Shown in pieces: positions 12,064-23,300 of a stretch of 64,000 bases of DNA. The notes below the pieces were generated by a model that ran no database searches, was not told the origin of the DNA, and worked only from the letters and a program-made list of their open reading frames with translations. Origin of the DNA: Eutypa lata (Eukaryota > Ascomycota > Sordariomycetes > Xylariales > Diatrypaceae); the NCBI GenBank assembly GCA_022661535.1, contig JAKULF010000004.1, positions 3,844,001 through 3,908,000 of the forward strand, read 5' to 3'. Within the stretch, counting starts at the first letter, position 1. Each line of letters begins with the position of its first letter. Position numbers and translations under genes: made by a program.

Positions 12064-14144
12064 ATATCTTATAGCTTTAAGTTACCCTTTATTAGTAAAA
12101 TTGTTACTTGATACATGTACTTCATCACTAAGCCCCCTCTTTAATATATCTGTTTGAACGCTATCAGCTTTAGAGGGCTTTCTTCCATCATAAACCATCT
12201 CTTTTATTAACTAGGCAAACAAAATCTGCTGGGAGTCATAGTACACTTTTGGTATTGCATTAAACCAGACACCCAAACGCATATTGAAACTTAGATGCGG
12301 GAGCAAGCGCCTGGAGGCCATACTTCCATTTCTGGCTACAAACTAGTAACATCTGCAACAGTTCTCCTGTAGCAAGCATATATTGTTTTTTTTTTTTTCT
12401 TTACACAAACTTCCAGTGGCCCTGGGTTCGATAAATCTCTGCTATTGTATGAATGGTTGACAGAAATCATGTCGCACTGGTGTATAATCAGTCTTCGTGG
12501 ACGTCTGCTGATTTCTGACTATTTCACCGTAGCTAACCGAAATACCATTGGACATTGAGTATAAAAGTTATCTATGAATTCAATCGGCTTCTCACAAAGT
12601 ATATATACCGAATATGTTATAGAACATATCATTCTGCTCCTATTTATGAGACTGACGGTAGTCGTCCTTGAGGGGCGATAGCTACCAGGGATGCGTTGTT
12701 ACGTGGACTGGCATTTTGTTGCTAGGCTCCCGCGATGTAAACCCCTCTATTCGGTTGCCCTAGTATTCATAATGGTGAAGTGGTATAAATGCGAGTGGTT
12801 GCTCATTGCTCATAACTACGACAAGCTCGGTTGCCCTAGAGTTGCGCCTCGATCTACGTGGTTACCATTCTTTACGTGGTTACCGCCACTGGATTCGACA
12901 GGAATAACATCCAACGTCTCTCTCCACAGCTTGCTCTTTCTTTCCTTCTCTTACCATCGTCATTTGGAACTTCATTCCTACACACGATACTTTCGATTCC
13001 CACCGCTTCCTGCATTCACATATTCACAGCTCCCAAGTTACACTAGTGTAAGAATGCCCTGACTTCTCTCTATGTTACAATTCTAGCGCTCCATTGTTTA
13101 TATCTGGTTCGTCACTAACTGAGCCTGCTTCATCTACCAGCATTCCCAAGACACCATCTTACCGAAAAGATGTGTAAGTACTGCACCTATAGATCAGACC
13201 AGCAGCCCGTAAGTTCATTTCATCGTAAGGTTCCTCTGCCCTGACTATTACTGATCTAATTCGTCTTATAGGTTGGCTTCTTCGAGATCTTAGGATTCGA
13301 CGCGCTTGTTAATCCAGAGACTCCACCTACAGCATCGCAATGGAGCTCTCAGATGCGGATCTGTTGAGGAATCACCTATCCCGACGCTCGCGGGTAGTAA
13401 GTAATTTCTGAGGTTTCTTTCCTCTTCGTAGCTAGCTTTAGTACCTGGAGTTTCTGAAAGGGACAAGTTCGGGAGTTCTTTTCCCCGAATAACTCCCACA
13501 TCGTGCTAAAACATTCAGAAAGATACAATTGCTGATTTAAATGCTATAGCCCAACCCTTCCGTACACCACGGAATACTTCGATCGGGTTGATGACTATAT
13601 TCGACCGGAAAACAAGGATGAGGCCGCAGCGTCTCTCTGGTGGGTGCGGTTTACGTGTACTCTTTCTCTCACTCTGGGTCAATTTCTACTATATCGCAAA
13701 CAGGGGAAATTGTGCTAGCATCTACTGCTCAATGGAGCAGACCCAAACTACTTGATGTACGATTTTATCGTGGATGGAGTCTTCTGGCCCCCTATTGTCG
13801 CAACGTTCCTAAGAGTTGTCCAGAAATCACTCGTGTAAGAAAAAATATAAAATCAATGGCCATGGCGCATTAAGCTTAGGACAGAAACTTCCATGGAGAT
13901 AGTTTGGGTTGGATGGGACAGTCTGGGAACAATCGTCGGACATATGGTCCTCACAATTCAATTAGAAGAGAACAATGAAAAAATATAGTTATTATAGCCG
14001 AGAGTGCGCAAACTAGATGGATACTCAATACCCTACTTGTGATATCCCAAGTGACCGCTGCTTCCGAGCACAACTCTTAGTATAGACCTGGTCTCTGTAA
14101 GTTGATATGTTCAAGATTTCGTGATATTAACAAGCCATACCAGT
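12064..14144. other. Gene-poor flank of the retroelement
   Basis: No intact gene was found. There is an oligo-T run near 12390. A probable gene remnant at 13170-13838 is listed separately. Open stretches around 12691-13062 overlap each other in two frames and resemble nothing known to me. Confidence 0.5.
13170..13838 (+). pseudogene. Possible remnant of an ankyrin-type gene
   Basis: An ATG at 13170 opens MCKYCTYRSDQQP, followed by a well-formed GT-AG intron (13209 to about 13271) and GFFEILGFDALVNPETPP, but the frame then hits TGA. Further on, from about 13560, a different frame reads TEYFDRVDDYIRPENKDEA and, after an in-frame TAG at 13716-13718, LLLNGADPNYLMYDFIVDG. The last is typical of an ankyrin repeat loop (NGADPNY). 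The pieces have the same strand and order expected of one decayed gene, but they could be unrelated. The parent family was not identified. Confidence 0.3.
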
Positions 14145-16507
14145 TTATTGACTTATCCGGCCATCTTCTGGGGCCACTTCCACGGATCCTTGACGTTCTA
14201 GGACGGTGTTATTCGCTGTATCTGGGGCCTTTGTAGTTGAATCAGGACGAACGAGAGTCAAAGTCTCTTGATTTTCTTCATTGGAACTGGACATGTTGGA
14301 TCTTTTGTCCTGTTCAAGGACGACATTGGGGCTAGAGGGAGCAGCATTGTCGGAACCATCCACATTCGACGAATTATCGGTTTCTGGATCATCGGCCTTC
14401 TGTTCCGCAACAGCCAATACCCTTGGGTTCTCCTTATCTGAAAGGTCTAGCGGCGGAAGGTCTGTCACGTTCCTGGTAAGGGGAACTGTCTCATCACCAC
14501 AGTGCCACTCGCCGATTCCTGCCTCGGCGTAGGCGAGACGTTGTAGTTGCAGGGCGCCATTGCTAATCCATTCATACCGCCCGTATGGAATTTCGAGTCT
14601 AAACATTTTCATGATGAGGACAGCTAAGGACTCCAAAAAGATCGAGATAGCGATGATGACAGATCCTGTTATAAGAATAAACAAAATGCCGAAGAAACTA
14701 AAGGAGACGTGAGAGTTGCTGATAACTTTCTATATTTGTTGTTAGAGAATATATTTAACCTTATTTCATATATGAATAAAAGGCTATTCACTTACCTGGT
14801 TCTGGCATATTTTTGTCTCCTCGGCCGTGATCGGCCGCCGTATCCAGTCGTTTGGGTAAGTCGATGGTAAACCAACCGCCAACTCCACATATGACTTTTG
14901 TAACGATGCTAGTACTATGTTGAACAGATGCTTCATGTCTATCTGCCACTGAGTGTCGGGAAGTGGCCCTTGCATGCCCATCAGTAGACTTGTCCTAGAT
15001 AGCAAGGCCTGTGCTCCTAAGACCGTCACTGCCGCTACGACATCGCTTGACATATTTCTAGAAGCGGAAACTGCCCAACTCAGCCGCTCTAGGAGTCCTG
15101 TATCAGTAGATGCCCGATATACATCTGCCAATGCGTCCTCTGCGGTCCCTAGTGGCGTACAGCGGGTGGTTGACGCGGCGTCCTGGAAGCAGTACTGCAC
15201 CTTCCGTATGCATGCAAGGGGAGAACCCGCCTTGTCTTGCCCGTATATTTTTTGGCTCCCAGCCCTTCCGGTGGTGTTGATACCCTTTAATATAGACTCC
15301 CCTTCAACCCGCGTTGCTTGATACCAGGGATCTAGCGTTTTCGTGACGAATACGATACCATAAGCCGTCAAATATAACACGACGACATTTCCCCCACTTT
15401 GTCTCAGTTGAGGTATCGGGATGAAAATGCTTGCGTCGGCCACAGAGCCATTGATAAAATCCGCCGTTGATACTCTATAGCAATTTGTTAGTAGCGATAG
15501 CATTTTATATGACTGTCGAATACTGACCCAATACTGTAATCAGCACGTCCTGTAGCTGAGATATTCGCCAACTTGACCTCGTACACGCCATCGTTTGGTG
15601 CCATGAAAGAGTAGTCTCTTCCGCTCTGAGGACCGTAGTAATAACGTGTATAAGACCGATCACCGGATACGTTGAATTGGTCGCTGTAGCCTTCGACTTT
15701 CAGAGGGGCGCATTGCATTACCCGCCGCTCGGAATATCGTTCATTCACTGGTGCGTTGACCCCCAAGTCTCCGTTGCTGTCTAGAGGGCCAGTGTCGAGA
15801 AGCAAGCTAGTGTTACTGTAACAGAGATCACCGAATGGACAAGGGGCGTTTGTATCCACCATAACCGGCAGCCGAGGTTTTGTGAATAATCCGCAACCAA
15901 CCCCAGACACACCTGTTTGAGAGTAGCATTGGGTTGCATAAATCTCCGATTGTGTCATATGATTGGCTAGATAAGGTTGGTATTCGGTTAACAGGACGCT
16001 ATGATTGACATATCCAGGATCAATTGGCATGCCACAGTTCAAACCCTGCAGGAGAACTTCATTGCTTGTTGCGACCCGGGAAGAGAAACCGGTAGCAATG
16101 GCTAGGGCGACCGTCAGAATTCCAGTGAGAGTGATTAAGGGTAGTAGTCGCCATATGCCTTGACGTGCCATGAGTTTGTTCCATGCCACTCCAAGCTTGA
16201 CAAGGGAAAACAGGCTCCAAGATGGGCCTTGGTTGTTACGAAGGAGGACCTGGCGTTGATGATGAAGCACATCTCGAGCCTCACGGGTTGAGAGAAAGGT
16301 ATGAATTGCGAAACATGTGATCTTCCATATATGGGTGGTCACAATGGTGATGAAGAAGGCCACGAAGGCGATAAGGAGGTTGGCATCGCTTTGGGTCATG
16401 GTTAGTGTGGAACCTAGGGCCTTTCCGTAGGACCAGTTTGTCCAAACTCCCGTGTATACATCATAGGGGAAATCTGTGTTTTGGTTATTTGCAACTCCCT
16501 TATTCAT
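14145..16507 (-). CDS. Multi-pass fungal membrane protein of unknown function (747 aa)
   Basis: There are three exons: 15528-16507, 14796-15474 and 14145-14729, all GT-AG and in phase. Translation starts at the ATG at 16507 (MNKGVANNQNTDFPYD). Hydrophobic helices lie at about residues 43-65 (LLIAFVAFFITIVTTHIWKI), 120-142 (LLPLITLTGILTVALAIATGF) and 565-590 (ILFILITGSVIIAISIF), with a weaker one in exon 2. Between helices 2 and 3 is a large Cys- and Asn-X-Ser/Thr-rich region, probably extracellular. The C-terminal tail of about 160 aa is acidic and Ser/Thr-rich and probably cytosolic. The pattern (TNWSYGKALGSTLTMTQSDANLLIAF) matches a large family of orphan membrane proteins found in Sordariomycete genomes. 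I know of no assigned function, and nothing in the neighbourhood suggests one. Confidence 0.8.
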
Positions 16508-18236
16508 TGTGCTCAAGTAGCAGATGGCGACTCAGCCTTTTGGAAGACGGTGCGTTGATTTCAAAGAGAATGATTATTCCAACAACTGAATGATCGAATA
16601 GCTACACTCAACCTTGCATGTGTTTTTGTACCGAGAAGGGATTTGTCAGGAATATTATATTGAAGAACTATGGGATGCAGTGACGGGCTTAATATGCTGG
16701 TATTCCGTGAGGCTCTCGGTGCTTGTTCTTACGATGGGGTTTTATAGTACTTTCCCACCCACCATACGGGTCAACGACAGCCTCATGTCCAAGATATTAT
16801 AAAGCAGAATCTTTTAGATGTGCAACATTATGAATTTCTGATATCGAATCGCCGTGACTTCATTCGCTACCACATCTTGATACTCAATCCTGAATGTAAC
16901 TCAACTCAGCTCAGCTTACGAAAGTCCCTGCTTTTATCCGACCACTGATCATAGTTGAAATTCGGCCTCATTGTCCTAATAAGTTGGTAAGCTTCGTCCC
17001 AACCTACGAAACATGCATGTTCATGCTGGGGGCATACCGAGTGGCAAGGCAGATCTACTGTCAAATTGTTCGGTAGGGGGGGCTATTCTTCTGGGCCCTT
17101 GAGCATTGATGATGAATTCATCATATACTCCTCGCTGGATGCTTCCCGAAAGGGATAATCCGCCCCAGGATAATCAACCAGACCCCAAGCACATATTACA
17201 TCAATGAAACCTAAGAAAATCAGAGAGCCATTGATCCAAGTTCTAGTAAGAGAGTTACATTTATAGATAGGGAAATACGCAGTGTGCCCTATCAGATGCG
17301 TAGGGTTTTGAATGTGTAGGTGCTGGGGCTGTTTTGAGTGGCGACTGTATCATGCAATGCGACGCTAACGTTGGGCAGCCTATATACATGATAGAGTTGA
17401 CTTTACTATAATTGGCCCCCAACTACCACCGGTATGACATAGTGTTTAAATCGCAGGGACCGAACGTAGTGGCGAATTTTAACCAATACACCATAGAAGA
17501 CGCTGAAGATATGGATGGCAAGGATGACTGCTAAGACCCTATTCATGAGAGCTGTTGAAGGAGTCGTACATTTATTTTCCTGCATGTAAAAATAGCCGTG
17601 TTCAATTTCCCTTGCCTTGCCATATAAGCGATGATTGTGTGGTTGCAACTATCGCCAATTCTAATATGTTGTGGTTAGTGGGTGATAGATAGGGGGAAGG
17701 GGATTTGTTGCACACCAAGTCATATCCACAAATCATTAAACCGGTAAAAACCTAGCGCTGTCGCATCAGTATCTCGAGCACTAGGTAGAACAAGTAAAAG
17801 GCGCAGTTTCCAAGTTCAAATATAGTACCACACTCCTTAAATCAAATTTGCTCAGATAGTCCTATGCAAGTCATTAAACCTCTACAAGGTACCAAGTAGC
17901 CTAACTATATATGTGGTAAACACACATTGGGGATTTTACTGTAGCAATTATAGTAATTCTCGGGCTGTTTTCTTTGAACAAAGAAGGGTAGAACGACCAT
18001 ATCTACTACCAAGAGTAATTACCCTAGCGGTATTTCCCACCACATAACCAACGTGTATTAACGCGTATTAACGTGCATAAAACATACTATGCCATGTGTA
18101 AAAGGTGCCTAATGTTGCTATACGGAGTGACGTAAGTCTAATCGACGATGGAATATCTTAAGCCAGGTAAATAGGCACGTTGTTTATTTAGTCTATGGGG
18201 AGCCTACAGTAGCTGTTTATCTCCTCTTAATATATA

Positions 18237-18986
18237 TACCCAGGCTGGCAAGTAACGCAACACAAGTCACCCGGATAGACACCGATTAATATCCACCACC
18301 CTAACCAACTCACCAATATCAACTTTTTATATATTACAATTATTACAACGCAACGCACTGTTATTGCATTTAATGTCCACACATAAACACCAAATATAAG
18401 TTAACAGGCTTCTTGTTAATAATTACCATGTATTTATATAGTGACACTTAACTCATTAACACCACCACAGCCTGAATATTGTCACGGCACCAAGTGGAGT
18501 GAACGGGCCTACACCGGATTCCTGTATATAGTGGCGTTACGTGCCACCTAGCTAGACTCCCCCCTTTCCTTCTGCGTACAACAACAATATACTTATCTTG
18601 ACCCTATGGTTCCTCGGGGCCGTGACAAATATAAAGGATAATTGCCAAACTGCAAATAAACAAGTAATCCGTAAAAGCCCTGCCGGCGACGGGATAAATA
18701 TTCTTGAAACTTATTATTATGGCGAATGTAACAAAAGTAAGGGATAGTTAACCTTTATACCTTAACCACAGGTCAAAACGCCGAAAATCAATCGCGATAC
18801 CTATTTTCGGCTTCACTTTAACCCCTGTCACACCCCGGTCACCTATGCAACGAATACAACACACTATGCAACATAGCCGTTTTCGTCCACTGCAACTCAC
18901 CAAATCGAAGGTGCCGGTACACCATAAATAACGCAATTCACATGGTCGGCCGGTGGAGTATGTTGCGTTACTTGCCAGTCTGTATA
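18237..18986. mobile_element. Small inverted-repeat element, probably non-autonomous
   Basis: A perfect 18-base inverted repeat (CTGGCAAGTAACGCAACA at 18245-18262, its reverse complement at 18961-18978) closes a stretch of about 750 bases. Similarity continues imperfectly on both sides of the core, and both outer ends run into TATATAC, so a TA target duplication is possible. No transposase is recognisable inside. Without the nested LTR the element would be about 600 bases, the size of a MITE-like element. Confidence 0.55.
18480..18627 (+). repeat. Solo LTR with 5-bp target duplication
   Basis: This 148-base unit starts TGTCACGGC and ends GCCGTGACA, giving TG...CA ends with a 9-base terminal inverted repeat. 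It is flanked on both sides by the exact pentamer AATAT (18475-18479 and 18628-18632). Short inverted ends with a 5-bp duplication are the hallmark of an LTR-retrotransposon insertion, and the absence of an interior indicates LTR-LTR recombination. It sits inside the inverted-repeat element. Confidence 0.8.
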
Positions 18987-20338
18987 TACCTCGGAGTCTA
19001 GGGCTGAGAACCTAAAAGCACCTCTAGGCTGAGGTCATACATAGGTGGCCAATAGCTTCCCTCGCAAGGCCGCTATGCCTAATACACTCGAACTGTTAAG
19101 GCCCTGGTTGTTTACAAGGGTTGACCTTGACTTTGCAACTATCGCACTACATGCCATATGGGTCGCTGCAATCTGTGGGGAGCCGGATGTGACCGGGTGG
19201 TCCGGACTCGAGATAAGACCACCTTACGTGTATAAACCAGGTTGTCGGGTTCGGCCGAGATCTGGACGATGTGCAGCCTATAGCCCTATGCCAACATGTC
19301 CATAGAGGCTGGAGACGTATTCTCCACGGCAATAATACAATTTATCGACGCTACCTTCCTTGGGGACGAAGCTAATAAAATTTGCCAGACATCTTTTTTC
19401 TCTTTGTGGATGAGGCCATTCCCAGTCTTCCTTGACGAGATTACCTACTTATTCATCTGCAATCTTTCACCCTCTCTTCGGCCACTCAATACAACCGGGC
19501 CGGTTTCGAACCTAATACAGGTAGATACAGACTCTAGGCCGCAGAGAATAATCGAAACTGCAAACTATTTTGCACGTGGCAGCATTCGGTAAACGAGCCA
19601 ATTATCTTAGTTGACAATTAGAAGCTGTAAGTCAACTTATTAAACGCACGTCGTATGCAGTTGCGAGCCTAGAACACGACGGCAGGCAATAGTTCTATAC
19701 TAAGCTGAGACGATGCCTGCTAGTGCCGGATGTTAACACAATAGTTTGGATTATAGAGATAAGTAGAGAACTAGCTATATAGTCCTCACAGCCACTGTGG
19801 CTGACCAGCCACAACATTTGGACCCTTACTGAGCTCCATTCAGGTCCAGACTGCAGAGGACCTTCGTCATAGGCCTCATGGCTTGTTAGGCGCCTTTCAA
19901 GAAGAAGCTTACTTCTCTGCTAGAAATCTGGGTATTACCCTAACAAGGATAATACCCCGCGATGTCAGGCGAATACCGGGGTTCAAGGGTAGAAGACTAG
20001 ATCGACACGTTACCAATCGCCCGGGCTCGATCTCCTATTCAGGGGTGCATGTCAATTTTTCTGCTAAGCTCGACAGGGGCTAGGATTCAGCTCATCATCG
20101 TCCATCTCCGGAGATGATGCTATCTCTAAGTAGTGAAAATGACCTGCATAGTCTTTTCAAACATTAATAAAAATATGACGTCCGAAAGAGTTGATGGCAA
20201 TCTCGTACACGTCCTTCTCCTTCTTACCCTATTGCTATTATCTCTTCTACCAGAGCGGTCTCCGCATCGATTTTTCTCCCGTATCTCGTTGACTACCCCC
20301 CTCGATCCTGAACTGTGGATGAGGAATAGACAGACACG

Positions 20339-23300
20339 ATGGCGAAGGCATTGTATATTTTACTCTTCGGTCTATGTGGCTGGGGTGCTGCTCAAGAAGG
20401 TTCGGTTGCCATTCCCTCTGCTAATCATCCACGCGGTCGTTGTCGTCATCCAGCTTCTTCCCCTACACTCATTTCAAATACATCTGCTTCGTCTACACTC
20501 GTTTCAAACACAACTGGTCTTCCTGAGAATGCCTTTAATACTTCGATGTCACTTTCTGCTTCCGCCACAACTGTCACCTCATCTACCGGTTATACACTAC
20601 AAATTACCTCTCTGGCGAATACAAGCGCTGCTGAGACTTCCATTTCGACACTTAGTCAATACTCGGATTCGTTCCAACCTAATACCTTCACCGTTACATC
20701 ATCTATTAAGGACGTCGAGCTAAATTCAACCGCTTACAAAACGACTCTGTCTACGAGTATTGAGGTGTCTAGCAGTACAGCACCAAGCCGGTCTTTGGGA
20801 AGCTCCACCACATATTTGAGCACTCAGTCGCAGTCAACTTCAACCAGCTTACTGCAGTCAACGAGTACTCTAGCCAGCAGCCAGTCGTTGCTGGAATCAG
20901 TTACCAGCTCCAGTTCGACTGGGTCTTCTTCAGGGCAGATATCAGCCAGTGCTTCTATCACCTCCAGCTCTTCTCTAGATACAGATTCTGTACCGCAAAC
21001 TACTGCCACCCCCTCAGATTCTAGCCGTGTTACATTTTCTACTACCTTATCTTCATCACTGTCATCGTTATCATCATCGTCCTTGGTAGCATCTATACCT
21101 TTGACGACATCGACAACTAATAGTCTTCCAGCCGTGACGGTTGCCGCTGACGGAAGCGGCCAATATACGGCCATAGGCGCTGCTATTGCCGCCGCCCAGT
21201 CTAGTGGAATCCCCACTGTTACCGTTAAAGCAGGCACCTATACCGAGGTTATCACTATCCAAGCTACTGCAGCTGTCACTGTCGTGGGCGAGACGAGTGC
21301 GGCGCAAAGGCGGTCAAACGGTTACTCTGGAAACTTGGTAACTGTAACGAACGGCGGATCAGCTTCTGCTCCTTTGACCTTCTCGACAAGTGCATCTAAA
21401 GGAGTCGCTTGGAAGAATATCAATTTCGCCAACACTAACGCGGCTTCCACGTCTGGCGTGGCTTTCCTTCGTGGTTCTAAAAACGCTTTCTACGGTTGTG
21501 CGTTCACCGCCGCTGGCACTGTTGGATTTACAGGTAGTTACGCTTCGGGTATCATCGCCAACTCCTACATCGAGGCAGTCGATAAGCCATTGTCTTCTTA
21601 TGCATCGTTGTACATTTATGGCACAACCATTACCGTTACCAAGAACAACGCAATTTTGGTATACAACAAAGGAGCCCTTTCTGGTACAACACAGTATAAC
21701 TCCACGGTAGTATTCGATACTTGTGACATAGTCCAGAAGGACGGTACCTCGAACACCAATGTTTATCTTGCTGCCGCCAACGGAGTCGGATCAGTAGTGT
21801 TGTACCGTGATTCGACCCTCGCAGGTTTTATCGCGGGGACTGGCGTGTATGTGGATGCGACAACCCAAGACAGCCGGAACAGCTATTTCGAATTTGGCAC
21901 AACTGGTGCAGGTAGCTATTCGAAGAAGGCAGCTACTCGAGCGTCGTATGTAACACTGGTTACAGATGTCGCCAAGCTCGCTCCCTACGATATCACCAAC
22001 TTCTTCTCGTCGGCGTATCCAAGTGTTGCCGTTGCGACTGTTGATTGGATCGACTCGAATGTGTTCAACGCGATACGAGCGGCTAATGCGGCGGACTCTG
22101 GTTCTGCTACTACCACTAGCTCTGCCATCTTAACGACCTCATCTACGTCGTCCTTGGTGTCCACCTCGACTACATCGTCTGCGTCGACCATATCGTCTGC
22201 ATCGACTATATCGTCTGTATCGACTACATCGTCTGTAACATCTGTATCGACTGCATCGACTACATCTTCTACCTCAATCAGTTCAACCACGTCGTGCTTG
22301 CCCTCGTCCGTGCCTACCACGGCCTTGGTCGTCGGACCCGTAGAATCTACTTGCGCAACGTACAATACCATCGCTGGTGCGGTCGCCGCACTTCCCGCAG
22401 ATTCGACGACGCAGTACATATACATCCTAGCGGGCACTTGGAGTGAAAAGCTCACGATAGTCCGCACTGGCGCCACAGTCTTCCGCGGCGAGACTGACAA
22501 TGCGCTGTCCTCGTCGGCCAACAAGGTGACGATCAAAAACTCCGCCTCACTGCTCTCCAGCGCCGGTAGCTCTTCCAGCACTGCGACCTTCTTGGCTAAT
22601 AAATACGAGGCAAAACTCGTCTCATTCTATAATATCAATATCGAAAACAGTGCCACGCCAGCAACTAATACTATTGCCCTCGCGGTATATGCGAAGGGTA
22701 CTAAGGTTAGCTTCTATGGGTGTAACCTTTCCTCATCTCAGGGTACTCTATACCTTGACTATGGCAACTTCTTCTTTAGCGGCGGAACCATCCAAGGGAC
22801 GACGGATATCGTCTGGGGTCAAGGGGCAGGCTACTTTTATAACTCAGTTATCATTTCTAAAGGTACCACAACCGGTCAGACCATCGCTGCCCATAAGTAT
22901 CAGTCTTCCTATGGCGGATCTCAATTCGTCTTCGACACCTGTGCCATTGTGCCAGCCGATACTTCCGTACCGCAGAAGAGCACCTACTTAGGTCGGGACT
23001 ACAGTACAAATTCCAAGGTTGCTTTCATTAACTCGTATATGGACTCGCACATTGCACCTGCAGGATGGAACGTCGCTTCTAAATCTACATTCACGGGCAC
23101 TTTTGTGGAGGCAAACAATACGGGTCCCGGTGCGGATACCTCGTCTCGTACATCTGGCCAAGTCTTGACGGATACTTCAGCTTACAGCATCAAGAATGTG
23201 CTGGGAGATGATAGCTGGCTTGACTCTGCCGCAATAGCCCCTTTCTCTGGCTGGCCCCAATCCGTGTATACGCAGAGCACCACTACATCCTCCATGGTGT

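Larger units (their letters stand above)
16508..20338. other. Gene-poor region with repeat relics
   Basis: No convincing gene was found. Short open stretches (for example 17406-17648, 18748-18936 and 19045-19305) lack ATG starts, splice partners or family resemblance. An inverted-repeat element (about 18237-18986) with a nested solo LTR is listed separately. The last few hundred bases before 20339 should contain the promoter of the pectinesterase-like gene. Confidence 0.55.

Noticed and set aside
12691..13062. A 123-codon frame downstream of the retroelement
   Set aside because: No recognisable domain, aromatic-rich random-looking composition, and it overlaps a second frame of similar quality.
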